In this document: positions 1 through 6,915 of the stretch, piece by piece
How the letters are laid out: the number at the start of each line of letters is the position of its first letter
Numbering within the stretch: the first letter of the stretch is position 1
Assembly (NCBI GenBank): GCA_027451265.1
Contig: DAIDJT010000030.1
Location: 1 to 14,487 of the forward strand
Direction: 5' to 3'
From: Bacteroidales bacterium
GTDB lineage: Bacteria > Bacteroidota > Bacteroidia > Bacteroidales > VadinHA17
DNA: 14,487 bases
Translations under genes and position numbers: made by a program
Notes under the pieces: generated by a model
The model's database searches: none
Told to the model about the DNA's origin: nothing
What the model saw: only the letters and a program-made list of their open reading frames with translations

Positions 1-699
1 CCGAAGTTCTTCGTTGCTGAGGTTGTTTCAAGGCTTCAGCAGCTGACAGGGCTGCCTGTCACACGAGGAGAGAATCTCTCTGATGCCACCTCTAACCTTG
101 ACCCCCTGGTTGAGGTTCATGGCATTATCAAGGCTCATGCTGTCACCATGGAGAAAATGGCCGGGGACCTACGCATGCTGGCCTCTGACCTGCACGGAAG
201 AGGATCCATTTCGATCCCTGCCAGGCAGGCCGGGAGCTCAATAATGCCGGGCAAGATCAATCCGGTTATACCTGAGTTCGTCATAAGCTGCTCTCACAAG
301 GTATACAGCAATGACCTGCTGGTTTCTTCACTCGCTGCTCAGGGATGCCTGGAACTGAATGCATATCTTCCGATAATTGGCCATGCATTGCTTGAAAGCC
401 TGAAAAGCCTTATCGCGGCTGGCCGCACAATGGCTCAAAACATGCTATCAGGGCTCGTGGTTGAAGCCGGTGAGGCTGAGAAACAGGTGATGTCAAGCCC
501 GGCTATAGCAACCTCCCTCCTTCCGTTCATAGGTTACAATAAGGCTGCCAGCCTTGCAAGGCTTATGAAGGAAGAGCAGCTGAACATATTTGAGGCCAAT
601 GAGAAGCTGGGATTTATCAATCCGGACAGGCTTGGCGAACTCCTGAGGCCTGAGAACCTCGTGCAGGGTGGCTTCCGTATGAAGGATATTGAAGAGTAA
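1..699 (+). CDS. aspA: Aspartate ammonia-lyase/fumarase-family lyase, C-terminal half (5' end outside window)
   Basis: The frame is open from the first base, so the gene begins upstream and only about 232 C-terminal residues are present, roughly half of a family member of about 460-470 residues. The aspartase/fumarase signature GSSIMPGKINP is encoded from position 232; in this family that loop binds the substrate carboxylates and carries the catalytic serine. The tail with LGELLRPENLV matches the small C-terminal domain of class II fumarases and aspartases. The enzyme would be cytoplasmic and reversibly release ammonia from aspartate, or water from malate if it is a fumarase. The stop codon touches the start codon of hydF, so the two are very probably cotranscribed. 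An aspartase gene inside hydrogenase-maturation clusters is a known arrangement in Bacteroidota, which favours aspartase, but the visible half does not by itself separate aspartase from fumarase. Confidence 0.85.
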   Translation, partial: PKFFVAEVVSRLQQLTGLPVTRGENLSDATSNLDPLVEVHGIIKAHAVTMEKMAGDLRMLASDLHGRGSISIPARQAGSSIMPGKINPVIPEFVISCSHKVYSNDLLVSSLAAQGCLELNAYLPIIGHALLESLKSLIAAGRTMAQNMLSGLVVEAGEAEKQVMSSPAIATSLLPFIGYNKAASLARLMKEEQLNIFEANEKLGFINPDRLGELLRPENLVQGGFRMKDIEE

Positions 700-1941
700 A
701 TGAAAATGGCAGCAAAGGGAAGGGATACCAAACCCCATGTAGGAATATTTGGCAGGAGGAATGTGGGCAAGAGCTCACTCATCAATGCCCTTGTGGGACA
801 GGACACAGCAATTGTGTCTGATATTGCCGGCACTACGACGGATCCCGTTAAAAAAAGCATCGAAGTGCACGGGCTGGGGCCGCTTATCTTCATTGACACC
901 GCCGGAATAGATGATACCGGTGAGCTAGGTGAACTTCGCATAAAAAAATCGTTGGCCTCGCTGAAGCTGATTGACCTGGCCATCCTTGTCCTTGCTGACA
1001 ACCTGTTTGGTGATCATGAAGCCAGGCTGGCGAAAGAGTTTACCAGCCTTGATGTTCCGTTCGTGGTTGTACATAACAAAAGTGATCTCACTCCGGTCAC
1101 AGAAGAACTTCGGAAAAAGGTCAGGGAACTGACCGGAACAGAGGTGGCTGAATACTCCGCACTAAATCCGGAAAAGTTCAATCCTGCACTGCTCAGTATG
1201 ATCAGGGAGGCAATGCCTGCCTCAGCACTTAAAAGCCATGGACTGATAGGTGACCTGGTGAAACCCGGAGATATTGTACTGCTAATAACCCCTGTTGACA
1301 TTGAAGCTCCCGAGGGCAGGCTCATCCTGCCGCAGGTACAGGTCATCCGTGATATTCTTGACAACGACTGCACCGCCATCGTTCTGAAGGAGAGGGAGGT
1401 TGACTCTTTTATGCGCCGGACAGGAATAAGGCCGGCTCTTGCCATCACTGACAGCCAGGTTTTCCTTAAGGCTGATGCATCGATACCTCGTGATATACCG
1501 CTCACAAGCTTCAGTATTATCCTTGCGAGACAGAAGGGTGATTTTGCCGAATACCTTCGCGGCACGCCGAAAATAGGCGGGCTGAAAGACGGAGACAGGG
1601 TGCTTCTCCTTGAGTCATGTACTCACAATGTGTCATGCGATGATATAGGCAGGGTGAAGATCCCCAGATGGCTGACGAATTTCACCGGAAAGAAACTTGA
1701 GTTTGACAATGTGGCCGGGCTCGATGATTTCCCGCGCCCGATAGAAGATTATGCCCTGGTGATTCAGTGCGGCGGCTGCATGGTCACTCACCGGCAGCTT
1801 GTCAACAGGTTGCGCGAGCCGAAGAAGCACAGCATTCCGATTACCAATTACGGAATGGCCATTGCCTATGTCCATGGCATATTCAACCGTGCCACCGAAC
1901 CTTTTACAGGTAAAAAGGAAAAGGCCGGAGACCTGCTGTAA
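700..1941 (+). CDS. hydF: [FeFe]-hydrogenase H-cluster maturation GTPase HydF
   Basis: HydF is the scaffold GTPase on which the 2Fe subcluster made with HydE and HydG is completed and handed to apo-hydrogenase in the cytoplasm. The 413-residue protein has the family's usual length. An N-terminal Era/TrmE-like G domain shows the P-loop GRRNVGKS (residues 18-25), TTTDP (45-49), DTAG (66-69), NKSD (126-129) and SAL (153-155). A central dimerisation region follows. The C-terminal cluster-binding domain has CTH at 307-309 and CGGC at 357-360, the CxH...CxxC pattern that holds a [4Fe-4S] cluster. The residue before CGGC is Gln, where some characterised HydF proteins have His. The ATG at 700 follows the upstream TAA directly; a second in-frame ATG at 706 is a possible alternative start. 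Neither hydE, hydG nor a hydrogenase gene is visible; they would be expected upstream or elsewhere in the genome. Confidence 0.96.
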   Translation: MKMAAKGRDTKPHVGIFGRRNVGKSSLINALVGQDTAIVSDIAGTTTDPVKKSIEVHGLGPLIFIDTAGIDDTGELGELRIKKSLASLKLIDLAILVLADNLFGDHEARLAKEFTSLDVPFVVVHNKSDLTPVTEELRKKVRELTGTEVAEYSALNPEKFNPALLSMIREAMPASALKSHGLIGDLVKPGDIVLLITPVDIEAPEGRLILPQVQVIRDILDNDCTAIVLKEREVDSFMRRTGIRPALAITDSQVFLKADASIPRDIPLTSFSIILARQKGDFAEYLRGTPKIGGLKDGDRVLLLESCTHNVSCDDIGRVKIPRWLTNFTGKKLEFDNVAGLDDFPRPIEDYALVIQCGGCMVTHRQLVNRLREPKKHSIPITNYGMAIAYVHGIFNRATEPFTGKKEKAGDLL

Positions 1942-1996
1942 TCCCCGGAAAAACTCATGGTAAAAGTAAAGGCCGGAGACATCCTGTAATCCCCGG
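1909..1996 (+). repeat. Imperfect direct duplication of the hydF 3' end
   Basis: About 38-40 bases spanning the last codons and the stop of hydF (1909-1948) recur 50 bases further on (1959-1996) with a few substitutions and small length differences. Both copies contain GGCCGGAGAC, then CTGTAATCCCCGG. The second copy can still be read as KAGDIL followed by a stop, against KAGDLL and stop in the first, so it looks like a recent local tandem duplication. It lies wholly between the convergent hydF and peptidase genes and does not change the hydF product. Confidence 0.8.
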
Positions 1997-1998
1997 CC
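1971..1998 (-). terminator. Candidate terminator hairpin between convergent genes
   Basis: GGCCGG (1971-1976) and CCGGCC (1993-1998) form a six-base GC-only stem around a 16-base loop. Read on the - strand, the stem is followed by a T-rich run (TTTACTTTTACC), which suits termination of the peptidase gene that ends at 2051. On the + strand the following CTTCTTTC is weaker, but the hairpin could also end the hydF transcript. The loop is long, so the call is tentative. Confidence 0.4.
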
Positions 1999-2050
1999 CT
2001 TCTTTCAATTACGCATAACCACGTCCAGGCCAGCGGCACTCTGTAAACCG

Positions 2051-3937
2051 TCAGTCCTCCTCCCCGTCGCCCTTCAGGTACTTATCGAGGAACCCAAGTA
2101 TCTGTGAGTAAGCTTTAATCTCATTCTCCTTTTTTACAAAACCGTGCCCTTCATCAGGGAATATCACATATTCCACCGGCACACCCGCAGCCTTTATTGC
2201 CTCAACCATCTCGTCAGACTCCACCTGCAGAACCCTCGGGTCATTGGATCCCTGGAGGATCATCACCGGGTTTTTCACATTGCCTCCGTGGAATAACGGG
2301 GAGATGTTGTAAAGCCTCACCGAGTCAGCGGTGAAAGGATCACCCATTTCCGTGTACAGAGCATCACGGAATGAAGCCCAGTAGGGAGGAATTGACTTGA
2401 GAGTGCGGAGCCAGTTGGTAACACCGAAGAGGTTTACTCCAACCTTAAATTCCCCTGGTGCCGAAGTCATGGCAGCCATTGTCATGAAGCCCCCGTAACT
2501 GCCGCCAATGATTCCGATCTTTGCCGTATCAATATAGTCCTGCGCCTGCAGCCATTTCTTACCCCAGATACAGTCTTTCAGGTCATTGTCTCCGTGGTTG
2601 CGGTCATCCATCTTGTAGAAGCTCTTGCCGTAGCCGCTGCTGCCACGGTTGTTAACTCCCAGAACAGCATAGCCATGGTTTACAAGATATTGAATGATCG
2701 GGTTATAATATGACATGGTTTGCCCGCCGGGTCCGCCATGTACCCATATCAGTGCCGGGACCTTATCCTTCTTCGTGGCGGTGACCGGCTTGTAATATAT
2801 TGCCGGGATCTCCAGTCCGTCAAAAGAGGGATAACGAACCACTATTGCCTCAACAAGATCTGAGGGGTTGATCTCAGGATTGAGGTTGTCGGTAAGTTTT
2901 TTCAGGGTGGTTCCGCCAAACTCGTAGAGATACAGGTCACCGGGTGTCTTTGAAGTGCCCAGGTTAAGGAGCATATACTTCTCGCTGTCAGAGATCGACA
3001 GACCGTTGATGCTGGCACCCGGAAGCTCTGGATATTTTACGGCTTCACCTGTTGACAGGTCGGTAATTTTCAGCTGTATCCTTCCATCTTCATTTATGCC
3101 GATAATACGGTACTTCTCATTCCTGCTGAGCCAGCTTCCCGTGACATCCCAGTTTGTCTCATAGACAACCTCGCGCTTCCCCGTTGCCATATCATATCTG
3201 ACGAGGTAGGCAAACTCCCGGCCTTCATCCGTGGTATAAAAGAAACCGGCATTGTCATTGGTGAACCCGGAAGCAGAGTATGCCCCCGGCTTTTCAGGTT
3301 CAGACACTTCCGCAGTTAAACCTGTAGAGAGGTTTGTGAGGAAAAGCTTCGTTTCACTTGTAGTGATTGCTTTTACTGCGGCAATTATGGATCTGTCCCT
3401 TGTGGCCCCGGCATAGTCAAGCCCTTCCCTGTTCTCCCATATCATTTCTTCCTTCCATTCACCAACGTTCATTTTATAAAGATCAAAGAACTGCGGATCA
3501 CGCTTGTTGGAGATGAAGTACATAATCTTTTTGTCAGTGCTGAAGCCGTTAAATGATGCCTTGACGGCGTCTCCGGGAGTCAGGTCCGCTGAACTGCCGT
3601 CTTCACTGAGAAGATAGATGTGACTATTTTCATTCCCGCCCTTGTCGGCAGAGTAAAGAACCTGACCTGTCCCCTCTACATACCCCAGGGCGAAAAATGA
3701 TTCCGTAGCAGAATTTGTGACCTGCCTTTTGGATGCATCGGCAAGATTGATCTCAAAAACATTGTATATTCCTGTTTCATTGCTAGATACAAGGATCTTA
3801 GCCTCATCCGGCGAAAAGTCGGAGAAACTGATTGCTACGTTCCGGTAGAACTGATCAATGGTGTACTGTTTCACCTCTTTCTTCCCGGCGCAGGAAGCGA
3901 GTAACAGAATAGCAGCAAATACCATGAATTTTTTCAT
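2051..3937 (-). CDS. S9-family (prolyl oligopeptidase/DPP-like) lipoprotein peptidase
   Basis: A 628-residue serine peptidase of the prolyl oligopeptidase clan. The N-terminus MKKFMVFAAILLLASC is a lipoprotein signal with the lipobox Cys at residue 16, so the mature enzyme should be membrane-anchored in the periplasm or at the cell surface. Residues about 25-370 are repetitive beta-propeller sequence of the TolB/DPP type. The C-terminal alpha/beta-hydrolase domain contains an HGGPGG oxyanion-region motif, the nucleophile in GGSYGG (Ser480), Asp566 in GSNDPRV and His598 in DEGHGF, a complete catalytic triad. Such enzymes trim short peptides, often after proline or Ala; the exact specificity cannot be read here. 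It is probably transcribed on its own: a terminator-like hairpin lies upstream, between it and the heme-barrel gene on the same strand. It ends convergently with hydF. Confidence 0.93.
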   Translation of the reverse strand: MKKFMVFAAILLLASCAGKKEVKQYTIDQFYRNVAISFSDFSPDEAKILVSSNETGIYNVFEINLADASKRQVTNSATESFFALGYVEGTGQVLYSADKGGNENSHIYLLSEDGSSADLTPGDAVKASFNGFSTDKKIMYFISNKRDPQFFDLYKMNVGEWKEEMIWENREGLDYAGATRDRSIIAAVKAITTSETKLFLTNLSTGLTAEVSEPEKPGAYSASGFTNDNAGFFYTTDEGREFAYLVRYDMATGKREVVYETNWDVTGSWLSRNEKYRIIGINEDGRIQLKITDLSTGEAVKYPELPGASINGLSISDSEKYMLLNLGTSKTPGDLYLYEFGGTTLKKLTDNLNPEINPSDLVEAIVVRYPSFDGLEIPAIYYKPVTATKKDKVPALIWVHGGPGGQTMSYYNPIIQYLVNHGYAVLGVNNRGSSGYGKSFYKMDDRNHGDNDLKDCIWGKKWLQAQDYIDTAKIGIIGGSYGGFMTMAAMTSAPGEFKVGVNLFGVTNWLRTLKSIPPYWASFRDALYTEMGDPFTADSVRLYNISPLFHGGNVKNPVMILQGSNDPRVLQVESDEMVEAIKAAGVPVEYVIFPDEGHGFVKKENEIKAYSQILGFLDKYLKGDGEED

Positions 3938-3984
3938 AGTGGTGTTTTATTAGGATTAATGTCTTAAAGACGCAAAAAGTTCAC

Positions 3985-4001
3985 GGCTGCTGCGCGCAGC
4001 C
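3985..4001 (-). terminator. Candidate rho-independent terminator after the cytochrome/barrel operon
   Basis: GGCTGC (3985-3990) and GCAGCC (3996-4001) form a perfect six-base stem with a five-base loop. On the - strand it begins six bases after the stop of the heme-barrel gene and is followed, after six bases, by TTTTT. It separates the two-gene cytochrome operon from the downstream peptidase. Confidence 0.5.
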
Positions 4002-4007
4002 TGCTTT

Positions 4008-5210
4008 TCAGAACGCAGAAACAAATCCTGCACTCAGCTTACCATACGGGTTGCCGCTGAAGATCCGGGTGTACTCGGTCACAAGCCTCACGTTCCGCCT
4101 CAGAAGATACCCGGCATGAATGGTCCCTGACTGGTATTTGAGCTCATCAAGGTCCGAGTCAACCCAGTTGACAAGGCCGGCAAAATACCATTTGCTCATA
4201 TCACCTTTGGGTGCATAGATAAGCTCTGCAAAACCTCCCTGGGTTTTTACATCTGTCAGATGAGACTCACCCCCGGCATTGAACACCTCAGAATCGGTCC
4301 TCCAGACATACTGCGCATTCAGTATCAGTTTCCCGTCAATATCAACCGACAGGTCGGGACCGTACATTTTCATCTCACTGAGATACGGATCTGGGGCATT
4401 GTCACTTATCACCTCTCTGCCGGTGTAACCGAAGAAGCCCAGTGACACACTTTTGCCAATGTCCTGTTTTATCCTCAGCATGAAATTCTTGTACTTGTCC
4501 TTGTCAAAGAGGTATCCCTCACCTGCTGCTCCTATCCCGCAGCCGTTGATTATCTCTCCGACTATCGTCGTGCCGGTTGAAAATCCCTTGTCGAACATTA
4601 TTCCCCTGTCATATTTAAGGTTAACGGAAGAGTTGGCAGGTTTGACGGCATAGATCTGGTACGGTTCCAGGGTAAGCCTCAGCTCCCCTTTGAACAGCGG
4701 ATCAGAGGTCTGGAACTGGCCGACAAAAAAGTTTATGCCTGAATTGAGCATATTGGAATACATCAGGAACGCATCCTCAAGCCCTGCTATCTCACCGCGC
4801 TCATTCATCAGGAAATAAAAGTAATACGACAGTTTGTCGGAAAGCTCACCTCCTGAGAGGATCTTCACCACAAAAGGCGATCCGAAATCAACTGTTCCGG
4901 CGTCATTGAAGTTAAACGTGGCAAATCCGTCAATCCTTATTGCCAGCGGTAGCTCCCTGAAGAGGGAAAGCCTGTCATCACCGGTCTGGATGAAATACCT
5001 TGGTGACTCATAATCTGTCATCCTGAAGCCGGCGCCGGCATACTCATCTCCGAAAGGCTTGAGCATCGGGGCTCCGGGCGAGTGGCACACCTGGCAGCTT
5101 ATCTGGTACTTGCGGGCAAAAGCAGGTATGGCCGATAGCTGTCCGGCGGGAAACAGCATAATGATCATCGCAGTCATTATGGCTGCCCTTCCAACGAAAG
5201 AAGTTTTCAT
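4008..5210 (-). CDS. Predicted outer-membrane beta-barrel protein with a single N-terminal CxxCH heme motif
   Basis: The 400-residue protein starts with a clear signal peptide (hydrophobic stretch about 9-27, likely cut after LSA at 27). Directly after it comes CQVCH (residues 39-43), a c-type heme attachment motif, followed by LKPFGDEYAGAGF. From about residue 70 the sequence has the alternating polar/hydrophobic strands, glycines and aromatic residues of an outer-membrane barrel, and it ends in Phe (GFVSAF), the usual last residue of outer-membrane proteins. I do not recognise a named family with a known function. The gene starts 23 bases after the stop of a pentaheme cytochrome on the same strand, so the two form an operon. 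An electron-transfer role at the outer membrane is inferred from the heme motif and this neighbour. The alternative is a non-redox porin in which CxxCH has another use. Confidence 0.75.
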   Translation of the reverse strand: MKTSFVGRAAIMTAMIIMLFPAGQLSAIPAFARKYQISCQVCHSPGAPMLKPFGDEYAGAGFRMTDYESPRYFIQTGDDRLSLFRELPLAIRIDGFATFNFNDAGTVDFGSPFVVKILSGGELSDKLSYYFYFLMNERGEIAGLEDAFLMYSNMLNSGINFFVGQFQTSDPLFKGELRLTLEPYQIYAVKPANSSVNLKYDRGIMFDKGFSTGTTIVGEIINGCGIGAAGEGYLFDKDKYKNFMLRIKQDIGKSVSLGFFGYTGREVISDNAPDPYLSEMKMYGPDLSVDIDGKLILNAQYVWRTDSEVFNAGGESHLTDVKTQGGFAELIYAPKGDMSKWYFAGLVNWVDSDLDELKYQSGTIHAGYLLRRNVRLVTEYTRIFSGNPYGKLSAGFVSAF

Positions 5211-5233
5211 ATAAATATCTTTAGGTTTGGTTA

Positions 5234-6607
5234 TCAGGGTTGTATCTCAACTTTGGTTGAATGCTCATTGACGGCAATGATCTCTGACTCGTCTGACGGG
5301 ACTTTAAGGTAATCAGCCACAGGTTTTACCAGGAGCTGATAGTTCAGTACCGCTTTAACCGTCATCTCACCGGGAGCGGCATCATACGGTACTTTAAAGG
5401 TGAATGTCTCCACCTTGGTTTCCCGGGGGCCTATACGGTAATCAACACCCTGTGAAAAGGTGTTCCATTGCATAATGGTCATATTCCCCTGCTCATCAAA
5501 ATAGGGCTTCCTGAATATCCTGTTTCCGTAGGGGATTCCGTCACGCTGTATTCCCTTGAAATCTGTCAGTTTCAATGGTATGGCCAGATCCTGGTATGCG
5601 AGGTAATCACCTGAAATTGTATATTGTTCACCTTCGAATCCCTTCTTGTCAACGTTCAGGTGAAACGTCTTGCCCTTTGCGTCAGTGGCCTCCACATCGA
5701 GCCATGCAATGCGGTCTTCCACTGACCCTGTCGGGAATTTGTGACCGGTCTTCTGGTTGAACAGTGCCACGGTAAAGACTATGTTTTCACCTGGCTCCGC
5801 AAGGCGGACGTCAGGCTGTATGCGCAGCTCAATGGTTCCCCTTACCTTTCCCGGGTCATGTGCACCATGGAAAAGGTGAAGACGGGCGTCCTCGCGCTCC
5901 TTGCCCATCAGAGCCAGAACGAACGGACCCTTCGGCATATGGCAGTCCTGGCACCGCACACCCTCTTTGGCGTATGGCCCCTCCTTCCATTCAAGCTGGG
6001 TACTTTTAACCCAGATACCGTAAGGATTCTTCTCGTTATGGCAGTTGCCGCAGAACTCCGTCGTACGGAAGAAGTCATTCTGAACGATGTTGTGTGCAGG
6101 CGACTGTATTTCAGGTTCCCGTCCGGCGTATTTTGTCCGGCCGGGCTGAATGTAATAACTGAAGTTGAACGGCGGATCAGACTGGGCCTTCTGCGTCAGA
6201 TGACATACTTCGCATGAGACAGACTCGTTGGCCATGCTCTTTTCCGACGGCCGGGGCGGAGGAAAGACGCCTATCATGTAACCCATCGGTGTATGACACC
6301 CGTTGCAGCCGTTAACAGGATCCTTCAGTGCAGGATTTACCTCAGCATGCGGCACAGCCAGGTTAAAATACTCGATCTCGTCCCAGTGATGGGTATAGGC
6401 CTGGGACATCATCGCCTGAGACCATTGCTCATAAATTCCAGGATGACAGGACCGGCACTTCAGAGCCGGCTCAAAATCCTTGTACTGGTACTTCCCCTTA
6501 AGGTCCTCCTGGGGGAACGACTTTAAAAAGGTGAAAGCCGTCAGCGTGAACAGGATGGCGGCAGAAACAGCCCCCATCGCGATTACTGGATTTATTCTTG
6601 TTTTCAT
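5234..6607 (-). CDS. Periplasmic pentaheme c-type cytochrome (cytochrome c554-like)
   Basis: The 457-residue protein carries five CxxCH motifs, all in the N-terminal half: CRSCH (51-55), CNGCH (101-105), CEVCH (132-136), CGNCH (186-190) and CQDCH (219-223). The context CRSCHPGIYEQWSQAMMSQA resembles the cytochrome c554/multiheme family. Extra histidines such as 73, 74, 87 and 172 could be distal heme ligands. A hydrophobic segment (about 8-28) exports the protein and may stay as an inner-membrane anchor, since no clear cleavage site follows. From about residue 245 there are no heme motifs; this part looks like a beta-sandwich domain (for example NIVFTVALFNQKTGHKFPTG). The protein should carry electrons in the periplasm. 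It is the first gene of an operon with the heme-barrel protein. No catalytic residues for nitrite or hydroxylamine chemistry were recognised. Confidence 0.9.
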   Translation of the reverse strand: MKTRINPVIAMGAVSAAILFTLTAFTFLKSFPQEDLKGKYQYKDFEPALKCRSCHPGIYEQWSQAMMSQAYTHHWDEIEYFNLAVPHAEVNPALKDPVNGCNGCHTPMGYMIGVFPPPRPSEKSMANESVSCEVCHLTQKAQSDPPFNFSYYIQPGRTKYAGREPEIQSPAHNIVQNDFFRTTEFCGNCHNEKNPYGIWVKSTQLEWKEGPYAKEGVRCQDCHMPKGPFVLALMGKEREDARLHLFHGAHDPGKVRGTIELRIQPDVRLAEPGENIVFTVALFNQKTGHKFPTGSVEDRIAWLDVEATDAKGKTFHLNVDKKGFEGEQYTISGDYLAYQDLAIPLKLTDFKGIQRDGIPYGNRIFRKPYFDEQGNMTIMQWNTFSQGVDYRIGPRETKVETFTFKVPYDAAPGEMTVKAVLNYQLLVKPVADYLKVPSDESEIIAVNEHSTKVEIQP

Positions 6608-6915
6608 AGGTCTTGAAATTGAACCTAAAATTTATAAATAAATTCAATACAACAGGTCTGATAGTGACTAATAATTAGTAAAAAAAGTAGTACCCTGCCG
6701 GCCGTCACTTGGCCGTTTAATTTCTTTTCATATATTTGGTGCTGTATATCTGCATCATGGCATACAGCTGGACACTGGAATACAAGATCAAAATCAACCG
6801 CTCCGGGTTGTACTGATTGCACCCTGCAGGGCGTGCACCGAGGTGGCATCGCCCGTCTGACATTTTTCAAAATTCCAGTAAAAACCAATTCTTGAAATAT
6901 TAAAATATAATATCC
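6608..6915. other. 308-base divergent intergenic region with inverted repeats
   Basis: This AT-rich stretch separates the - strand cytochrome operon from the + strand ammonia-lyase. It holds the + strand promoter described separately, a CGGCC-N7-GGCCG inverted repeat (6699-6715), and an imperfect hairpin in the presumed leader of the lyase transcript (6819-6836, core CCCTGCAGGG at 6822-6831). No convincing promoter for the cytochrome operon was found on the - strand; the best -7-like box there (6627-6634) lacks a properly spaced partner. An 87-codon frame on the - strand shows no protein-like features and is not called a gene. Confidence 0.5.
6709..6738 (+). promoter_or_regulatory. Bacteroidota-type promoter for the ammonia-lyase gene
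   Basis: TTG (6709-6711) is followed by exactly 19 bases and then TATATTTG (6731-6738), a full match to the -7 consensus TAnnTTTG used by the primary sigma factor of Bacteroidota, at the usual spacing. Transcription would start near 6745 and leave a leader of about 170 bases before the ATG at 6916. The -33 box overlaps one arm of a small inverted repeat (CGGCC at 6699-6703, GGCCG at 6711-6715). Confidence 0.55.

Noticed and set aside
5741..6217. 158-codon + strand frame within the pentaheme cytochrome gene
   Set aside because: It overlaps the CxxCH-encoding region on the other strand and shows no motif of its own.
2051..6607. The peptidase as a third member of the cytochrome/barrel operon
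   Set aside because: A six-base-pair hairpin followed by a T-run lies between them, and no functional tie between a peptidase and an electron-transfer pair is evident.
6625..6888. 87-codon - strand frame in the divergent intergenic region
   Set aside because: There is no family-like sequence and no ribosome binding site, and it runs across the clear + strand promoter and inverted repeats; most likely a chance frame.
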